Origin: Solidesulfovibrio sp.
GTDB taxonomy: Bacteria; Desulfobacterota; Desulfovibrionia; Desulfovibrionales; Desulfovibrionaceae
NCBI RefSeq assembly: GCF_038562415.1
Contig: NZ_JBCFBA010000023.1
Span: forward strand, 1-64,000
Length of the DNA: 64,000 bases
Direction of reading: 5' to 3'
Of the stretch, positions 1 through 8,144 are shown piece by piece. The notes under the pieces were generated by a model. That model was given only the letters and a program-made list of their open reading frames with translations. It did not search any database and had not been told where the DNA came from. Numbering within the stretch: position 1 is the stretch's first letter; every line of letters starts with the position of its first letter. A program made the translations under genes and the position numbers.

Positions 1-63
1 TCCCGGTAGAGCGTCCTTGATGATTTCCCATTGGTCGTCTCGAAGTCTGTGGCGACGTTCCAT
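1..63 (-). CDS. IS5-type transposase, 5' end only
   Basis: Reading leftwards from the ATG at 63 gives 21 residues beginning MERRHRLRDDQWEIIKD and then leaves the window. The LRDDQWEII pattern is typical of the N-terminal domain of IS5/IS1182-like DDE transposases. The remainder, including the catalytic residues, lies outside, so it cannot be said whether the element is intact. It marks an insertion sequence at the left border of the region. Confidence 0.75.
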   Translation of the reverse strand, partial: MERRHRLRDDQWEIIKDALPG

Positions 64-83
64 GCGCAACTCCCTGTTGCGCA
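63..83. repeat. Perfect hairpin at the transposase start
   Basis: TGCGCAAC (63-70) and GTTGCGCA (76-83) form an 8-bp stem with a 5-nt TCCCT loop, overlapping the transposase start codon. It may be a subterminal structure of the insertion sequence or limit read-through into the transposase. The IS terminus itself was not located. From 84 to 322 no gene is evident, only background sequence and a ribosome-binding site at the end. Confidence 0.6.
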
Positions 84-322
84 TTTATAGCATTCACTGA
101 AACGAATGTCGACACGGCCTAATCCGGGCGAAATTGATGTTGCCGCCGCCCCCGCGACCGCCTGCGAAAGGCGTGCGAGGAGGAGGCCTACGCGCCATTT
201 TTCCGTATGCGCGAAAATTGACAGGTGACCGGGTCGGATGCCGTCTGTGCGATAAGGAAAATAAACTTGCTGTCTGGGCATGGGTCTGAAAAAGGTTCAC
301 GGTACGGGAAAAGGAGGCTTCC

Positions 323-586
323 ATGAAAGGCGACCATGAACACCACCATGACCATGACCATGAGCATACCCACGAACACGAGCACGAACATGAACATTCC
401 GGGATAGGCAAGCATAGCCACAAGCATGCCCACGTCCATGCCCATGAGCATGCCCATGAACACAAGCATCCCCACGAGCACGGCGCGGCGGAAGGCGCCC
501 ATGACCATGCCCATGCCGGGGAGCATGGCCCCCATGACCATGTGCATGAGGGCCACGGAGACGAGCCGCACGAACACGCGCATTGA
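323..586 (+). CDS. Histidine-rich small protein
   Basis: An 87-residue protein in which about 35 residues are histidine, arranged mostly as alternating H-D, H-E and H-A pairs from residue 5 to the end, with almost no hydrophobic residues. A strong AAAAGGAGG site lies 8 nt before the ATG. It resembles the His-rich metal-binding tails of nickel or zinc storage proteins and chaperones (Hpn, HypB/SlyD tails), but no folded domain is present. Cytoplasmic metal buffering is the likeliest role and is an inference. No metal transporter or hydrogenase gene is adjacent. The repetitive codons create long but meaningless frames on the opposite strand. Confidence 0.7.
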   Translation: MKGDHEHHHDHDHEHTHEHEHEHEHSGIGKHSHKHAHVHAHEHAHEHKHPHEHGAAEGAHDHAHAGEHGPHDHVHEGHGDEPHEHAH

Positions 587-624
587 ACCCGGGGCGTGGG
601 GCGGCTGCCCGGGCCGAGGGCCTG

Positions 625-721
625 GTGTCGCGTCCTCGAAGAGGAGAGGGGCTGTTTTGTGGGCAAGGCATTGAAATAATAATTATTATTAAAAATGCCA
701 TCGTGCTTTTTAGGGACGCGG
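625..721 (+). repeat. Dispersed intergenic repeat, copy A
   Basis: This ~97-bp AT-rich block starts GTGTCGCGTCCTCGAAG and ends AGGGACGCG, so its ends are short inverted repeats (GCGTCC/GGACGC). A second copy lies at 33564-33661 in the opposite orientation. Both have a central AATAATTATTATT tract followed by a short hairpin flanked by A and T runs. It stands between the His-rich gene and the convergent oxidase gene. It could be a terminator-bearing repeat or a small non-autonomous mobile element; the sequence does not decide. Confidence 0.6.
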
Positions 722-733
722 CACGGGCCGGCC

Positions 734-2179
734 TCAATCCAGGCCTTCCAAGGGACCGAAGAAGACCCCCTCTGGGTCATGGGCCTGCCGCAAGGCCTGC
801 AAGCGGTTCCAGGCGGTTTCGCTGTACGATTTGCGGATGAACGCCGGATGCCGGATCGTACTCGACTCGCTGACGTAGTGCCCGGTAGCCAGCGGCGTCA
901 GCAGGCGCAGGCACTGGTCGTGCCACAGGGTCGCGGCCTCGTCGTCCTCGGCGCGCAGCCACTGCGTCCAGGGGCCGCCGTAATACCGGGCGCTCATGGA
1001 GAAGGCCGCGTCCGGCAGCGGGGCCGGGACGTCGGGGCCGGTGAAGATCGTGAACAAGACGAGGGCTTCCGGCGCGGGCACGGTCAGAAAATGGTCCCGG
1101 ACCGCCAGCACCATGTCCGCAAGGCTCGCATCGAAGAACATGGCGTCCACATGGCTGCGCCGCCCCTCGCGCCACAGGGCCCCGGAGGCGTCGAACAGGC
1201 CCTCGAAGTCGGTCGGCTTGGCCGTCTCGCTCCAGAGGCATCGGGCCTTGGCCGGGCCGTCGTCCAGGGGGGCGAGGGCGGCCCGGGCCTCTTCCATGGA
1301 GTCGGCGAAGACGGTGGCCGTCACCAGGCAGGCCTTGCCCGCGTCCGTCGGGGGACATTTCGCGGCCACCTCGGGCGGGGCGCCCAGCAGGAACAGGCTC
1401 AGTTCGATGTTGGCCGGGAGCGAGCTCGCCAGGGTTTCCAGCCAGCGGGCCACGGCGCCGGCCTCGGACAGGGGATGGAAGTACGAACTGCCGGCGATGG
1501 CTCGGGGCAGGTCGTAGAGCTTGAGATGGTAGCGCGTGGCCACCCCGAAAAAGCCCGGCCCGGCCCCGCGGGCGGCCCAGAACAAGTCCGCGTTGCGGTC
1601 CTTGTCGGCGATGAGGCGTTCACCCCGGGCCGTGACCAGCTCGATGGCCTCCACGCTGCCCACGCCGGTTCCCCAGACGCCCTGGTTCCAGGACATGCCG
1701 CCGCTAAGCAGGTAGCCGCTCAGCTTGACCTGGGGGCAATGGCCGCTGGGGTAGGCCAGGCCCAGGGCGTTGAGGCGGGCCTGGACCTCCCGGTTGCTGA
1801 CGATGGGCTGGAGCACGGCCCGGCGCGTTGTCGGATCGATGGACACCACCTGGTTCAAATTGCCCAGGTCGAGCAGCAGGCCGCCGTTGCGCAGGGTCGG
1901 GTTGGCCCAGTTGTGCCCGCCGCCGCGCACCGCGACCTTGAGCCGGTGGGCCCGGGCGAAGCCGACGGCCACGGCCACGTCCTCCTCGTCGGCCACCCGG
2001 ACGATCAGCCCGGGGCGGCGCCCGGCCGGGGTCAGTTTGTTCCAGACATCCAGGGCCGCCGCCTCGAAGGCGGGGTCCGAGGCCGGCAGCACCTGGCCCC
2101 GGATGCCGGCCCGCAAGGCGGCGACGACATCGCCGGTCAGTTCCGGGGCCTGGTCGGGAGCGGATTGTCGCACGTTCAT
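734..2179 (-). CDS. FAD-linked oxidase, berberine-bridge-enzyme family
   Basis: 481 residues with an N-terminal PP-loop FAD-binding domain (about residues 50-225) and a C-terminal BBE-type substrate domain. RGGGHNW at residues 85-91 carries H89, the usual site of 8-alpha-histidyl FAD attachment. C148 in GHCPQVKLSG is at the position where bicovalent members add a 6-S-cysteinyl bond. The C-terminal DPEGVFFGP matches the family's DP-x-x-x-F end. The ATG at 2179 was chosen because AAGGAG lies 5 nt upstream; an in-frame GTG six bases earlier is less likely. Such enzymes oxidise sugars, alkaloids or other alcohols with oxygen or another acceptor. The substrate is unknown and the gene stands alone. 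Confidence 0.85.
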   Translation of the reverse strand: MNVRQSAPDQAPELTGDVVAALRAGIRGQVLPASDPAFEAAALDVWNKLTPAGRRPGLIVRVADEEDVAVAVGFARAHRLKVAVRGGGHNWANPTLRNGGLLLDLGNLNQVVSIDPTTRRAVLQPIVSNREVQARLNALGLAYPSGHCPQVKLSGYLLSGGMSWNQGVWGTGVGSVEAIELVTARGERLIADKDRNADLFWAARGAGPGFFGVATRYHLKLYDLPRAIAGSSYFHPLSEAGAVARWLETLASSLPANIELSLFLLGAPPEVAAKCPPTDAGKACLVTATVFADSMEEARAALAPLDDGPAKARCLWSETAKPTDFEGLFDASGALWREGRRSHVDAMFFDASLADMVLAVRDHFLTVPAPEALVLFTIFTGPDVPAPLPDAAFSMSARYYGGPWTQWLRAEDDEAATLWHDQCLRLLTPLATGHYVSESSTIRHPAFIRKSYSETAWNRLQALRQAHDPEGVFFGPLEGLD

Positions 2180-2407
2180 GAGCACTCCTTGAAGTAGCGC
2201 GCTCGGGCCGGCCCGGCGGGGCGCAGCCTCGGGAAACCGGCGCCTTCCGGCCGGGCCGGCTTTGAGGCCAGCCTAGCAGGAGGCCGGCCTTTCGCCAAGA
2301 AAGCCGGGCCATTTTCCGGGACGGCCGGAAACGGCCTTTGCCTCGGGCGGGGGAGGGCGTTATCAATCGGCACGCAATCCGAGACCGTTGACGTTTGTGA
2401 GGAGCAT

Positions 2408-2827
2408 ATGGACTTCGAGGTGCTGGCCGACCTGATCGAGAACGGGCTGCCGTTCCAGAAGATGCTGGGTATCCGCGTGGCGGAGATCACCCTGGGGCGC
2501 GTGCGGCTTTTCATCCCCTTCCGGGAGGACCTCATCGGCGACACTCGCCGGCAGGCCATCCACGGCGGGGTCATTTCCACCCTGGCCGATGTCTGCGCCG
2601 GTTTCGCCGTCTGGACCCGCTGCGAGCTTTCGGCCCGCATCGCCACCATCGACCTGCGCGTGGACTACCTGCGCCCGGCCACGGCCCAGGACCTCTACGC
2701 CGAGGCCACGGTACGCCTGCTCGGCAACCGCGTGGGCAACGCGCAGGTGGTCCTGTGGTCCGACGGCAGCCCGGACGAACACGTGGCCGAGGGCCGGGGC
2801 GTGTACAACATCCGCCGGGCCGGCTGA
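2408..2827 (+). CDS. PaaI-type hotdog-fold thioesterase
   Basis: 139 residues forming a single hotdog domain. The signature IHGGVISTLADVCAGFAVW (about residues 54-72) contains the HGG turn and central helix of the PaaI/YbgC-like acyl-CoA thioesterases. A GAGGAG ribosome-binding site precedes the ATG. The family hydrolyses acyl- or aryl-CoA thioesters in the cytoplasm. The gene is monocistronic, divergent from the oxidase and convergent with the CitG-like gene, so context gives no substrate. Confidence 0.85.
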   Translation: MDFEVLADLIENGLPFQKMLGIRVAEITLGRVRLFIPFREDLIGDTRRQAIHGGVISTLADVCAGFAVWTRCELSARIATIDLRVDYLRPATAQDLYAEATVRLLGNRVGNAQVVLWSDGSPDEHVAEGRGVYNIRRAG

Positions 2828-2864
2828 CGCGGGTCGGGTGCGCGGGGGCAGAGTCGGGCCGCCG

Positions 2865-3752
2865 CTACCAGCGGGCCAGCAGGTCCGGCACCATGTCCGG
2901 ATGGGCCTCGGTGACGAGGAAGCAAAACAGCGTGGCGGCGACGAGGTCGGCCGTGGTGCCCGGGTTGTAGCGGCGGTCGGCGTCGCGAAGGACCTCGTCG
3001 AACCGGGCGATGGCCCGGCGGCCGGCCTCGGTATACACGCCGCCGTGCGACAGGACCTCGGTCGCCTGGCCGCAGACGCGCACGGCCGCCTGGCGGTCGA
3101 GCTTGCGGGCGATGTCCGTGTCCGGAATCTGGGCCAGGATGGTCAGGAAGGTCTGGACCACGGCCTCGGAAAGCCGGCTCCCCGAGGCCCACAGCGCCGT
3201 CAGGCAGGGAAGCCCGACCTCGAAGGTGATGGCGAAATCCGTGACGTATTCGCGGGCCAGGCTGTCGCGGTCCCGGGCCATGGCCATGGCCGCGCGCAGG
3301 GTGTAGTCGATGGGCGTGGTGCGCACGTCGCCTTTCTCCACCGTGTCCAGGCCCTGGGGCGCGGCCGCCAGGATGGCCCGGAAGGCCAACTGGGCGTCGC
3401 GCACGTCGAGGTCGAGCAGCACCTGCGCCAGGGCCGCGCGCAGCCCTTCGGGGTGGTCGAGGGACGCCGCCTTGACCAGCGGGGAAAGCAGCAGCACGAT
3501 GCCGATGTTGGTGTTGACGCCGGCCAGGCGCTTGGTGTCGCCCGCGGCGCGCGCGATGATGTCGCCGACCCGGGAGCCGGCCTCGGGGCGAAAGGCCGGG
3601 CCCACGGCGGCGGCGCTGACCAGGAAATGGCCGAGGGTAAGCCGGGCGCAGTCCTTGGAGCGGGTCACGTTGCCGGGTTTCTCGGCCAGCACCTCGAAGA
3701 GGCAGGCCAGCTGCGCCGCCCAGCCGATCCAGTCGCGACCTGCCGCCGTCAT
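2865..3752 (-). CDS. CitG/MdcB-like triphosphoribosyl-dephospho-CoA synthase family protein
   Basis: 295 residues matching the CitG family (COG1767 type), with KPGNVTRSKDCARLTLGHFLV-like helices near the N-terminus, GVNTNIGIVLLLSPL around residue 95 and HGGVYTEAGR near residue 235. Classical members make the citrate-lyase prosthetic-group precursor, but no citrate or malonate lyase is present. CitG-like genes recur in H4MPT/methanofuran gene sets of methylotrophs and methanogens, which fits the adjacent cluster better. Start: ATG at 3752 with AAGGAAG 5 nt upstream, preferred over an upstream in-frame codon. It is divergent from the fwd operon, about 1 kb from fwdB. The exact reaction is unknown. 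Confidence 0.75.
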   Translation of the reverse strand: MTAAGRDWIGWAAQLACLFEVLAEKPGNVTRSKDCARLTLGHFLVSAAAVGPAFRPEAGSRVGDIIARAAGDTKRLAGVNTNIGIVLLLSPLVKAASLDHPEGLRAALAQVLLDLDVRDAQLAFRAILAAAPQGLDTVEKGDVRTTPIDYTLRAAMAMARDRDSLAREYVTDFAITFEVGLPCLTALWASGSRLSEAVVQTFLTILAQIPDTDIARKLDRQAAVRVCGQATEVLSHGGVYTEAGRRAIARFDEVLRDADRRYNPGTTADLVAATLFCFLVTEAHPDMVPDLLARW

Positions 3753-3902
3753 GGGACTTCCTTGGGAAAACGATAAAAAAGCTTGCCGTTTAACTCCGAG
3801 TGCATTACGGTGGCACACAAAATCGTGCCCGTCAAGCGGGACCGCCAGGCGGTCCCCGAGGAGACGCCAGCCCAGCCGAATACGTGTCGCCGTACGCCCT
3901 TT

Positions 3903-4076
3903 CCCCCCTCGCGATCATTATAAACACCACCGTTTAGAGGGACAGTCGCGAGGGGAGGCACCACCCCATGTCCCGTCAGTGGAGGGAGTCGACATCCTTC
4001 ATACAATGTTTCCCGGAAATTGATTCGCGTTTGGGAGCGTATTCGCCCAAAAGCCATCAAGCAGGAGTCAGCCATG
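3903..4076 (+). promoter_or_regulatory. Conserved leader element, copy 1 (before fwd operon)
   Basis: First of four related leaders. Visible parts: an inverted repeat CCCCTCGCGA (3905-3914) / TCGCGAGGGG (3946-3955); between the arms a fully conserved ATTATAAACACCACCG; a hairpin GGGACA (3939-3944) / TGTCCC (3969-3974); then GTCAGTGGAGGGAGTCGAC, a TTGGGA box at 4031, and AGGAG before an ATG at 4074. From GCGATC (3911) to that ATG is 163 nt. The other copies keep this spacing with paired base changes in the arms. It may be a riboswitch-like RNA, a promoter/operator, or both. It lies about 690 nt before fwdB. Confidence 0.85.
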
Positions 4077-4433
4077 ACATTGTACAATGAAGATGCTCGA
4101 CGCGGTTGCGGACACCACACTGACCAAACGGCAAGCCTTCCGACAAACCGCGATACCGTGCTTCCCGCCGCAAGACGGCACGCCCCCCGGCGGCCCGGAC
4201 GCCTCGGCCTGTCCGGACAGGCCCTGGCCTTGCCGCGTTTTTCTCCCACACCCCCTTGCATGCCGCCCTGGTGGCGGGATCCCGGCCGAACCGGGCCCGG
4301 ACGGCCCTTGCCGTCAGGCCCCACGGCCATGGCCGGCCACGGGGCCGGGCCGCCCCGGGCCGCCGGCATGTTCCGCCATCCGCCCCAGAGGCTGCCCGGG
4401 CCGCACGCCAAGCATGGCGCCGGCGGGGTCTAG
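4074..4433 (+). other. Leader-linked short reading frame (probable DUF2193 5' remnant)
   Basis: The ATG at the fixed position of leader copy 1 opens a 119-codon frame beginning MTLYNEDARR. Leader copies 3 and 4 are followed by frames beginning MTLYYEDNR and MTWCNEDVR. Beyond about ten codons the three share nothing and become proline/arginine-rich, as expected for untranslated GC-rich DNA. In the +1 frame the same DNA reads KMLDAVADTTL, close to KMIDEALGATL of DUF2193, with one extra base (AATGAAG against AAGAAG). It is therefore probably a truncated, frameshifted copy of the DUF2193 gene start, or a leader peptide, rather than a real 119-residue protein. Confidence 0.4.
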
Positions 4434-4764
4434 GCCGCTTTCCGGCCCGGGAACCGCCCGGCGGCCGCGGGGCCGTCGGCGTCTCCCCCGGACCGGTTGA
4501 AGCGTTCGGACTTCGCCGCCCGACCGTGCCGACGGCCGGCCTTGCGCCCGTCCGTCCGGTGCCGGAGGAAAGCTGGCGGCTCGCGCGGGGCATCCCCGTT
4601 GGCCGACAGGCTCCCGCTTGCGCCGGAGGCGACACCGCGATCCCCGGACCGTCGGCCGTGGCCGCGTGCCGCGCCTTCCCCGGGAAGGCGCCCCCAAAGC
4701 CGGACGAAACGGCCCCGGGCGCCGGAAACGGCGCGGATTTGCAGACCAGACAAGGAGAATCGGC
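4434..4764 (+). other. GC-rich spacer without a recognisable gene
   Basis: 331 bases between the leader-linked frame and fwdB. All reading frames here are open by composition only, with arginine/proline-rich translations. No terminator with a U-tract and no promoter was seen. It most likely forms part of a long untranslated leader of the fwd operon. An AAGGAG site at its end belongs to fwdB. Confidence 0.5.
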
Positions 4765-6057
4765 ATGCAAGTGCATCAGGACGTCGTGTGTACCTTCTGC
4801 GGCTGCCTCTGTGACGATCTGGAAGTCGAGGTGGAAAACAACGCCGTGGTGGGCGTCAAGAAAGCCTGCGCCATCGGCAAGAACAAGCTGCTCCACGACA
4901 GCCACCCCGACGCCCCGCCGCCGAGCATCGCCGGCCGCGAGGTGCCCATCGAGGCGGCCATCGACGAGGCGGCCCGCATCCTGTCCCGGGCCCGCTATCC
5001 GCTCATCTACGGCTTAAGCAGCACCACCTCCGAAGCCCAGCGGGAACTGGTGGCCATCGCCGAAAAGACCAAGGGGACCATCGACAACCCCTCCTCCTAC
5101 TGACACGGCCCGGGCGTTCTCGCCCGCCAGCAGGTCGGGCTGGCAACATGCACGTTGGGAGAGGCGCGCAACAGAGCGGACCTCATCATCTTCTGGGGGT
5201 GCAACCCGGTCGAGTCGCACATGCGGCACTTAAGCCGCTATTCCTCCCTGGCCAAGGGGCTGTACACCCCCGAGGGCCGCAAGGGCCGCAAGGTGGTGGC
5301 CATCGACATACGGCCCACGCCCACCACCAAGGGCGCGGACCTGTTTTTGCAAGTCAAACCCGGCAACACCTTCGAAATCGCTTCGGTGCTGCGCGCCCTG
5401 CTGCGGGGCGAGCGCCTGGAGGAGGACGTCGTGGCCGAGGTGGCCGGGGTGCCCCTTTCCTCCTGGCGGGAAGTGGTGGCGGCCATCAAGGCCTGCCGCT
5501 ACGGCGTGCTCTTCTTCGGCCTGGGCGTGACCCAGTGCCGGGGCAGCGACATCAACGTCGAGCAGCTGGGCCTGCTCGTCCAGGACGCCAACGTCCACAC
5601 CCGGTTCTACGGCGTGGCCATGCGCGGCCACGGCAACGTCAACGGCAGCAACCAGGTCATGACCTGGCTCACCGGCTACCCGCTGGCCGTCAACTTCAGC
5701 CACGGCTACGCCCGGTTCAACCCCGGCGAGTTCAGCGTGCTGCCCATGCTGGCCCGGGGCGAGCCCGACGCCGCGCTCATCGTGGCCACGGACCCCGGGG
5801 CGCACCTGCCGGCCGACGCCGTGCGCCACCTGCAATCCATCCCCACGGTGGCCATCGATCCCCACAGGAACCGGACCACGCCCTGGGCCACGGTGGTCAT
5901 CCCCGTGGCCCCGTCGGGCGTGGCCGCGGCCGGCACGTTCTACCGCATGGACAACGTGCCGTTGCGGGTGCGCAAGCTCATCGAGTCGCCGTACCCGTCG
6001 GACGAGGAAGTCCTCAAGGCGATCAAGGAGAAAATCGCGCATGGCCCATCGGCTTGA
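4765..6057 (+). CDS. fwdB: Formylmethanofuran dehydrogenase subunit B, selenocysteine form
   Basis: Catalytic molybdo-/tungstopterin subunit that interconverts CO2 and the formyl group via formate. Two open segments in the same frame (4765-5103 and 5104-6057) are joined by one TGA at codon 113, giving 430 residues, the normal family length. The TGA sits in NPSSY-U-HGPG, exactly where FwdB has the metal-ligand Cys or Sec followed by HGP. The N-terminus has CTFCGCLC (C9, C12, C14, C16) plus C35 for a [4Fe-4S] cluster. AAGGAG precedes the ATG. First gene of the operon, behind leader copy 1. A plain nonsense mutation is unlikely given perfect conservation on both sides and the SECIS-like hairpin. 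Automatic annotation would split it in two. Confidence 0.93.
5101..5144 (+). promoter_or_regulatory. UGA selenocysteine codon with bacterial SECIS-like hairpin
   Basis: The UGA at 5101-5103 is followed 22 nt later by GCCAGC (5126-5131) and GCTGGC (5139-5144), a perfect 6-bp stem closing the loop AGGTCGG. The AGGUC apical loop is the feature recognised by SelB in E. coli fdhF, where the loop also begins AGGUC. The codons immediately after the UGA (CAC GGC CC) equal those of fdhF. The distance is somewhat longer than in fdhF but within the range reported for bacterial SECIS elements. A second small hairpin GGGCG-TTCT-CGCCC (5112-5125) lies between. Confidence 0.85.
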
Positions 6058-6111
6058 CGGCGCGGTCCTGGGAACGCGGAAGCGACGGGACCCGAAACGG
6101 AGGAACCAGCC

Positions 6112-6507
6112 GTGTCGCAATTGACCGGAGCGCTCATCACCGTCCGGACCGCCAAGCAGGGGGCCGAGATGGAAAACGGCAAGACCAACGAGAAATACCT
6201 GGCCGAGATCGCCACCTTGCGCCTGTGCCCGGACGACCTGGCCGCCCTTGGCCTGGCGGCGGGCCAGGGGGCGCTGGTCGCCAGCGCCCATGGCCGCATC
6301 GAGGTCACCTGCCGGCCGGCCGAGGGGCCGCGCGGCCTGTTCTTCCTGCCGCTGGGGGAAGTGGCCAACCGGCTTTTCAGCGCCGCCGACACCAACGGAA
6401 CCGGCGTGCCGCGCTGGAAATACCTGGAGGTGACCGTGTCGCCCTGCCAGGCCCCGGCCGTGGACGGCGAACCCGAGGGAGGCGATCGCCCATGCTGCGC
6501 ATCATAA
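6112..6507 (+). CDS. fwdD: Formylmethanofuran dehydrogenase subunit D
   Basis: 131 residues corresponding to the molybdopterin-dinucleotide-binding domain that in most oxidoreductases is the C-terminal part of the catalytic chain and in Fwd is a separate subunit. The segment TNEKYLAEIATLRLCPDD and the following LGLAAGQGALV are typical. It should complete the pterin pocket of FwdB. Start GTG at 6112 with AGGAA upstream; an ATG was not available at a suitable distance. The 3' end overlaps fwdA by 16 bases, implying translational coupling. Confidence 0.88.
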   Translation: MSQLTGALITVRTAKQGAEMENGKTNEKYLAEIATLRLCPDDLAALGLAAGQGALVASAHGRIEVTCRPAEGPRGLFFLPLGEVANRLFSAADTNGTGVPRWKYLEVTVSPCQAPAVDGEPEGGDRPCCAS

Positions 6508-8144
6508 ACGGCCGCGTGTTCGACCCGGCCAACGGCGTTTCAGGCGAAATCCGCGACATCTTCATCGACGGCGGCCGCATCGTGTCCGGGGAAGGCATCG
6601 AGCCGGCCCGGGCCCGGGACATGGAAACCCTCGACGCGGCCGGCTGCGCCGTGCTGCCCGGCGGGGTGGAGATCCACAGCCACATCGCCGGGGCCAAGGT
6701 CAACAGCGGCCGCATCATGTGCCCCGAGGACCACTACGGCCACGTCCGGGCGGCGACCGACGTCACCCGGCCCGGCTGCGGCCGCATCGTGCCCTCCACC
6801 TACGAGACCGGCTACCTCTATTCCCAGCTCGGCTACACCACCGTGTTCGAGGCCGCCGTGCCGCCCATCGAGGCCCGCCACGCCCATGAGGAGCTCATGG
6901 ACATCCCCATGCTCGACACGGGCTGCTTCGCGGTCATGGGCAACAACTACCTGGTCATGAAGGTCTTAAGCGACCCCGACGCGACACGGCGCGCGGAGCG
7001 GCTGCGCGGGCTCGTGCCATGGCTGCTGCGGGCCAGCCGGGCCTTCGCCGTCAAGGTGGTCAACCCCGGCGGGGTGGAGGACTGGAAATGGAACGCCGGC
7101 GCGGCCGACCTGGACACGCCCACCCCCCCCTTCGGCGTCACGCCGCGCCAGATCATAACCGGCCTGGCCGAGGCCGTGGACAGCTTGCAGCTGCCCCATC
7201 CCATGCACCTGCACTGCAACCACCTGGGCGACCCGGGCAACGTGGACACGACGCTGGCCACCATGGAGGCCCTCTCGGGCCGCCGGACCCACTTCACCCA
7301 TCTCCAGTACCACGCCTACGGGCGCACCAAAAAAGGCGGATTTACCTCCGGCGCGGCCCGGCTGGCCGAATACCTCGACGCCCACCCGGAATTCACCTGC
7401 GACGTGGGCCAGATCGTCTTCGGCGATACGCTGACCATGACCTCGGACGCGCCCATGGAATTCAAGCTCCACAAGATGCGCGGGGCCAAGTGGGGCAACT
7501 GCGACATCGAGATGGAAGGCGGCTCGGGCCTGGTGCCGGTGCGCTACGCGCCCAAGGTGCTGGTCAACGCCATCCAGTGGGCCGTGGGCCTGGAACTGCT
7601 GCTTTTGATCAAAAACCCCTGGCAGGTCTTTTTGACCACCGACCATCCCAACGCCGGGCCGTTCACGGCCTACCCGGACATCATCCGGCTGCTCATGGAC
7701 GCCGACCACCGCCGCTCGTGGCTGGAAAAGCTCCATCCCAAGGTCCGGCGCCGCACCAGCCTGTTCGACCTCGACCGGGAATACAGCCTGGACGAGATCG
7801 CGGTCGTCACCCGGGCCGGCACCGCCCGCCGCCTGGGCCTGGCGTCCAAGGGGCACCTCGGCGCCGGGGCCGACGCCGACGTGGCCGTCTATCCGCTGCT
7901 TCCCGACAAGGCGGCCATGTTCTCCCGGCCGCGCTACGTGCTCAAGCAGGGGGCGGTGGTGGTGCGCGACGGCCAGGTCGCGGCCGAGGTCGGGGGCCGC
8001 ACCCTGTGCGTGGCCCCGGAGGGCTACGGGAAACTGCCGGCCGACCTGGCCGAGACCTTCGCCGGCTGCTACACCGTGAACATGGCCAACTACATGGTGG
8101 AGGACGAGTACCTCCGCCAGCCGGAGGTGGTGCCATGCGGATAA
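6492..8144 (+). CDS. fwdA: Formylmethanofuran dehydrogenase subunit A (amidohydrolase)
   Basis: 550 residues of the amidohydrolase fold. Known role: a dinuclear metal site exchanges formate with methanofuran to give formylmethanofuran. HSH at residues 62-64 supplies the first metal ligands, FAVKVVNPGG contains the likely carboxylated lysine, MHLHCNHLG gives a further histidine and TTDHPNAGPFT the essential aspartate. Full family length. The ATG at 6492 overlaps fwdD. The end overlaps ftr by 10 bases. It keeps all visible metal ligands and is expected to be active. Confidence 0.95.
   Translation: MLRIINGRVFDPANGVSGEIRDIFIDGGRIVSGEGIEPARARDMETLDAAGCAVLPGGVEIHSHIAGAKVNSGRIMCPEDHYGHVRAATDVTRPGCGRIVPSTYETGYLYSQLGYTTVFEAAVPPIEARHAHEELMDIPMLDTGCFAVMGNNYLVMKVLSDPDATRRAERLRGLVPWLLRASRAFAVKVVNPGGVEDWKWNAGAADLDTPTPPFGVTPRQIITGLAEAVDSLQLPHPMHLHCNHLGDPGNVDTTLATMEALSGRRTHFTHLQYHAYGRTKKGGFTSGAARLAEYLDAHPEFTCDVGQIVFGDTLTMTSDAPMEFKLHKMRGAKWGNCDIEMEGGSGLVPVRYAPKVLVNAIQWAVGLELLLLIKNPWQVFLTTDHPNAGPFTAYPDIIRLLMDADHRRSWLEKLHPKVRRRTSLFDLDREYSLDEIAVVTRAGTARRLGLASKGHLGAGADADVAVYPLLPDKAAMFSRPRYVLKQGAVVVRDGQVAAEVGGRTLCVAPEGYGKLPADLAETFAGCYTVNMANYMVEDEYLRQPEVVPCG

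Noticed and set aside
188-737. Frames opposite and out of phase with the His-rich gene (Met/Val-rich or Cys/Trp-rich)
   Set aside because: They are by-products of the repeated CAC/CAT codons and lack ribosome-binding sites.
3903-4020. The leader repeat considered as a CRISPR or insertion-sequence end
   Set aside because: There is no array or spacer pattern and no transposase; copies end at start codons at a fixed distance.
5101-5103. TGA in fwdB read as a nonsense mutation or gene split
   Set aside because: The frame is uninterrupted on both sides, the codon falls at the known Cys/Sec metal-ligand position and a SECIS-like hairpin follows.
5148-8144. A 998-codon open frame covering fwdB end, fwdD and fwdA
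   Set aside because: Only the fwdA part is real coding; the upstream half is arginine/proline-rich and out of frame with fwdB and fwdD.
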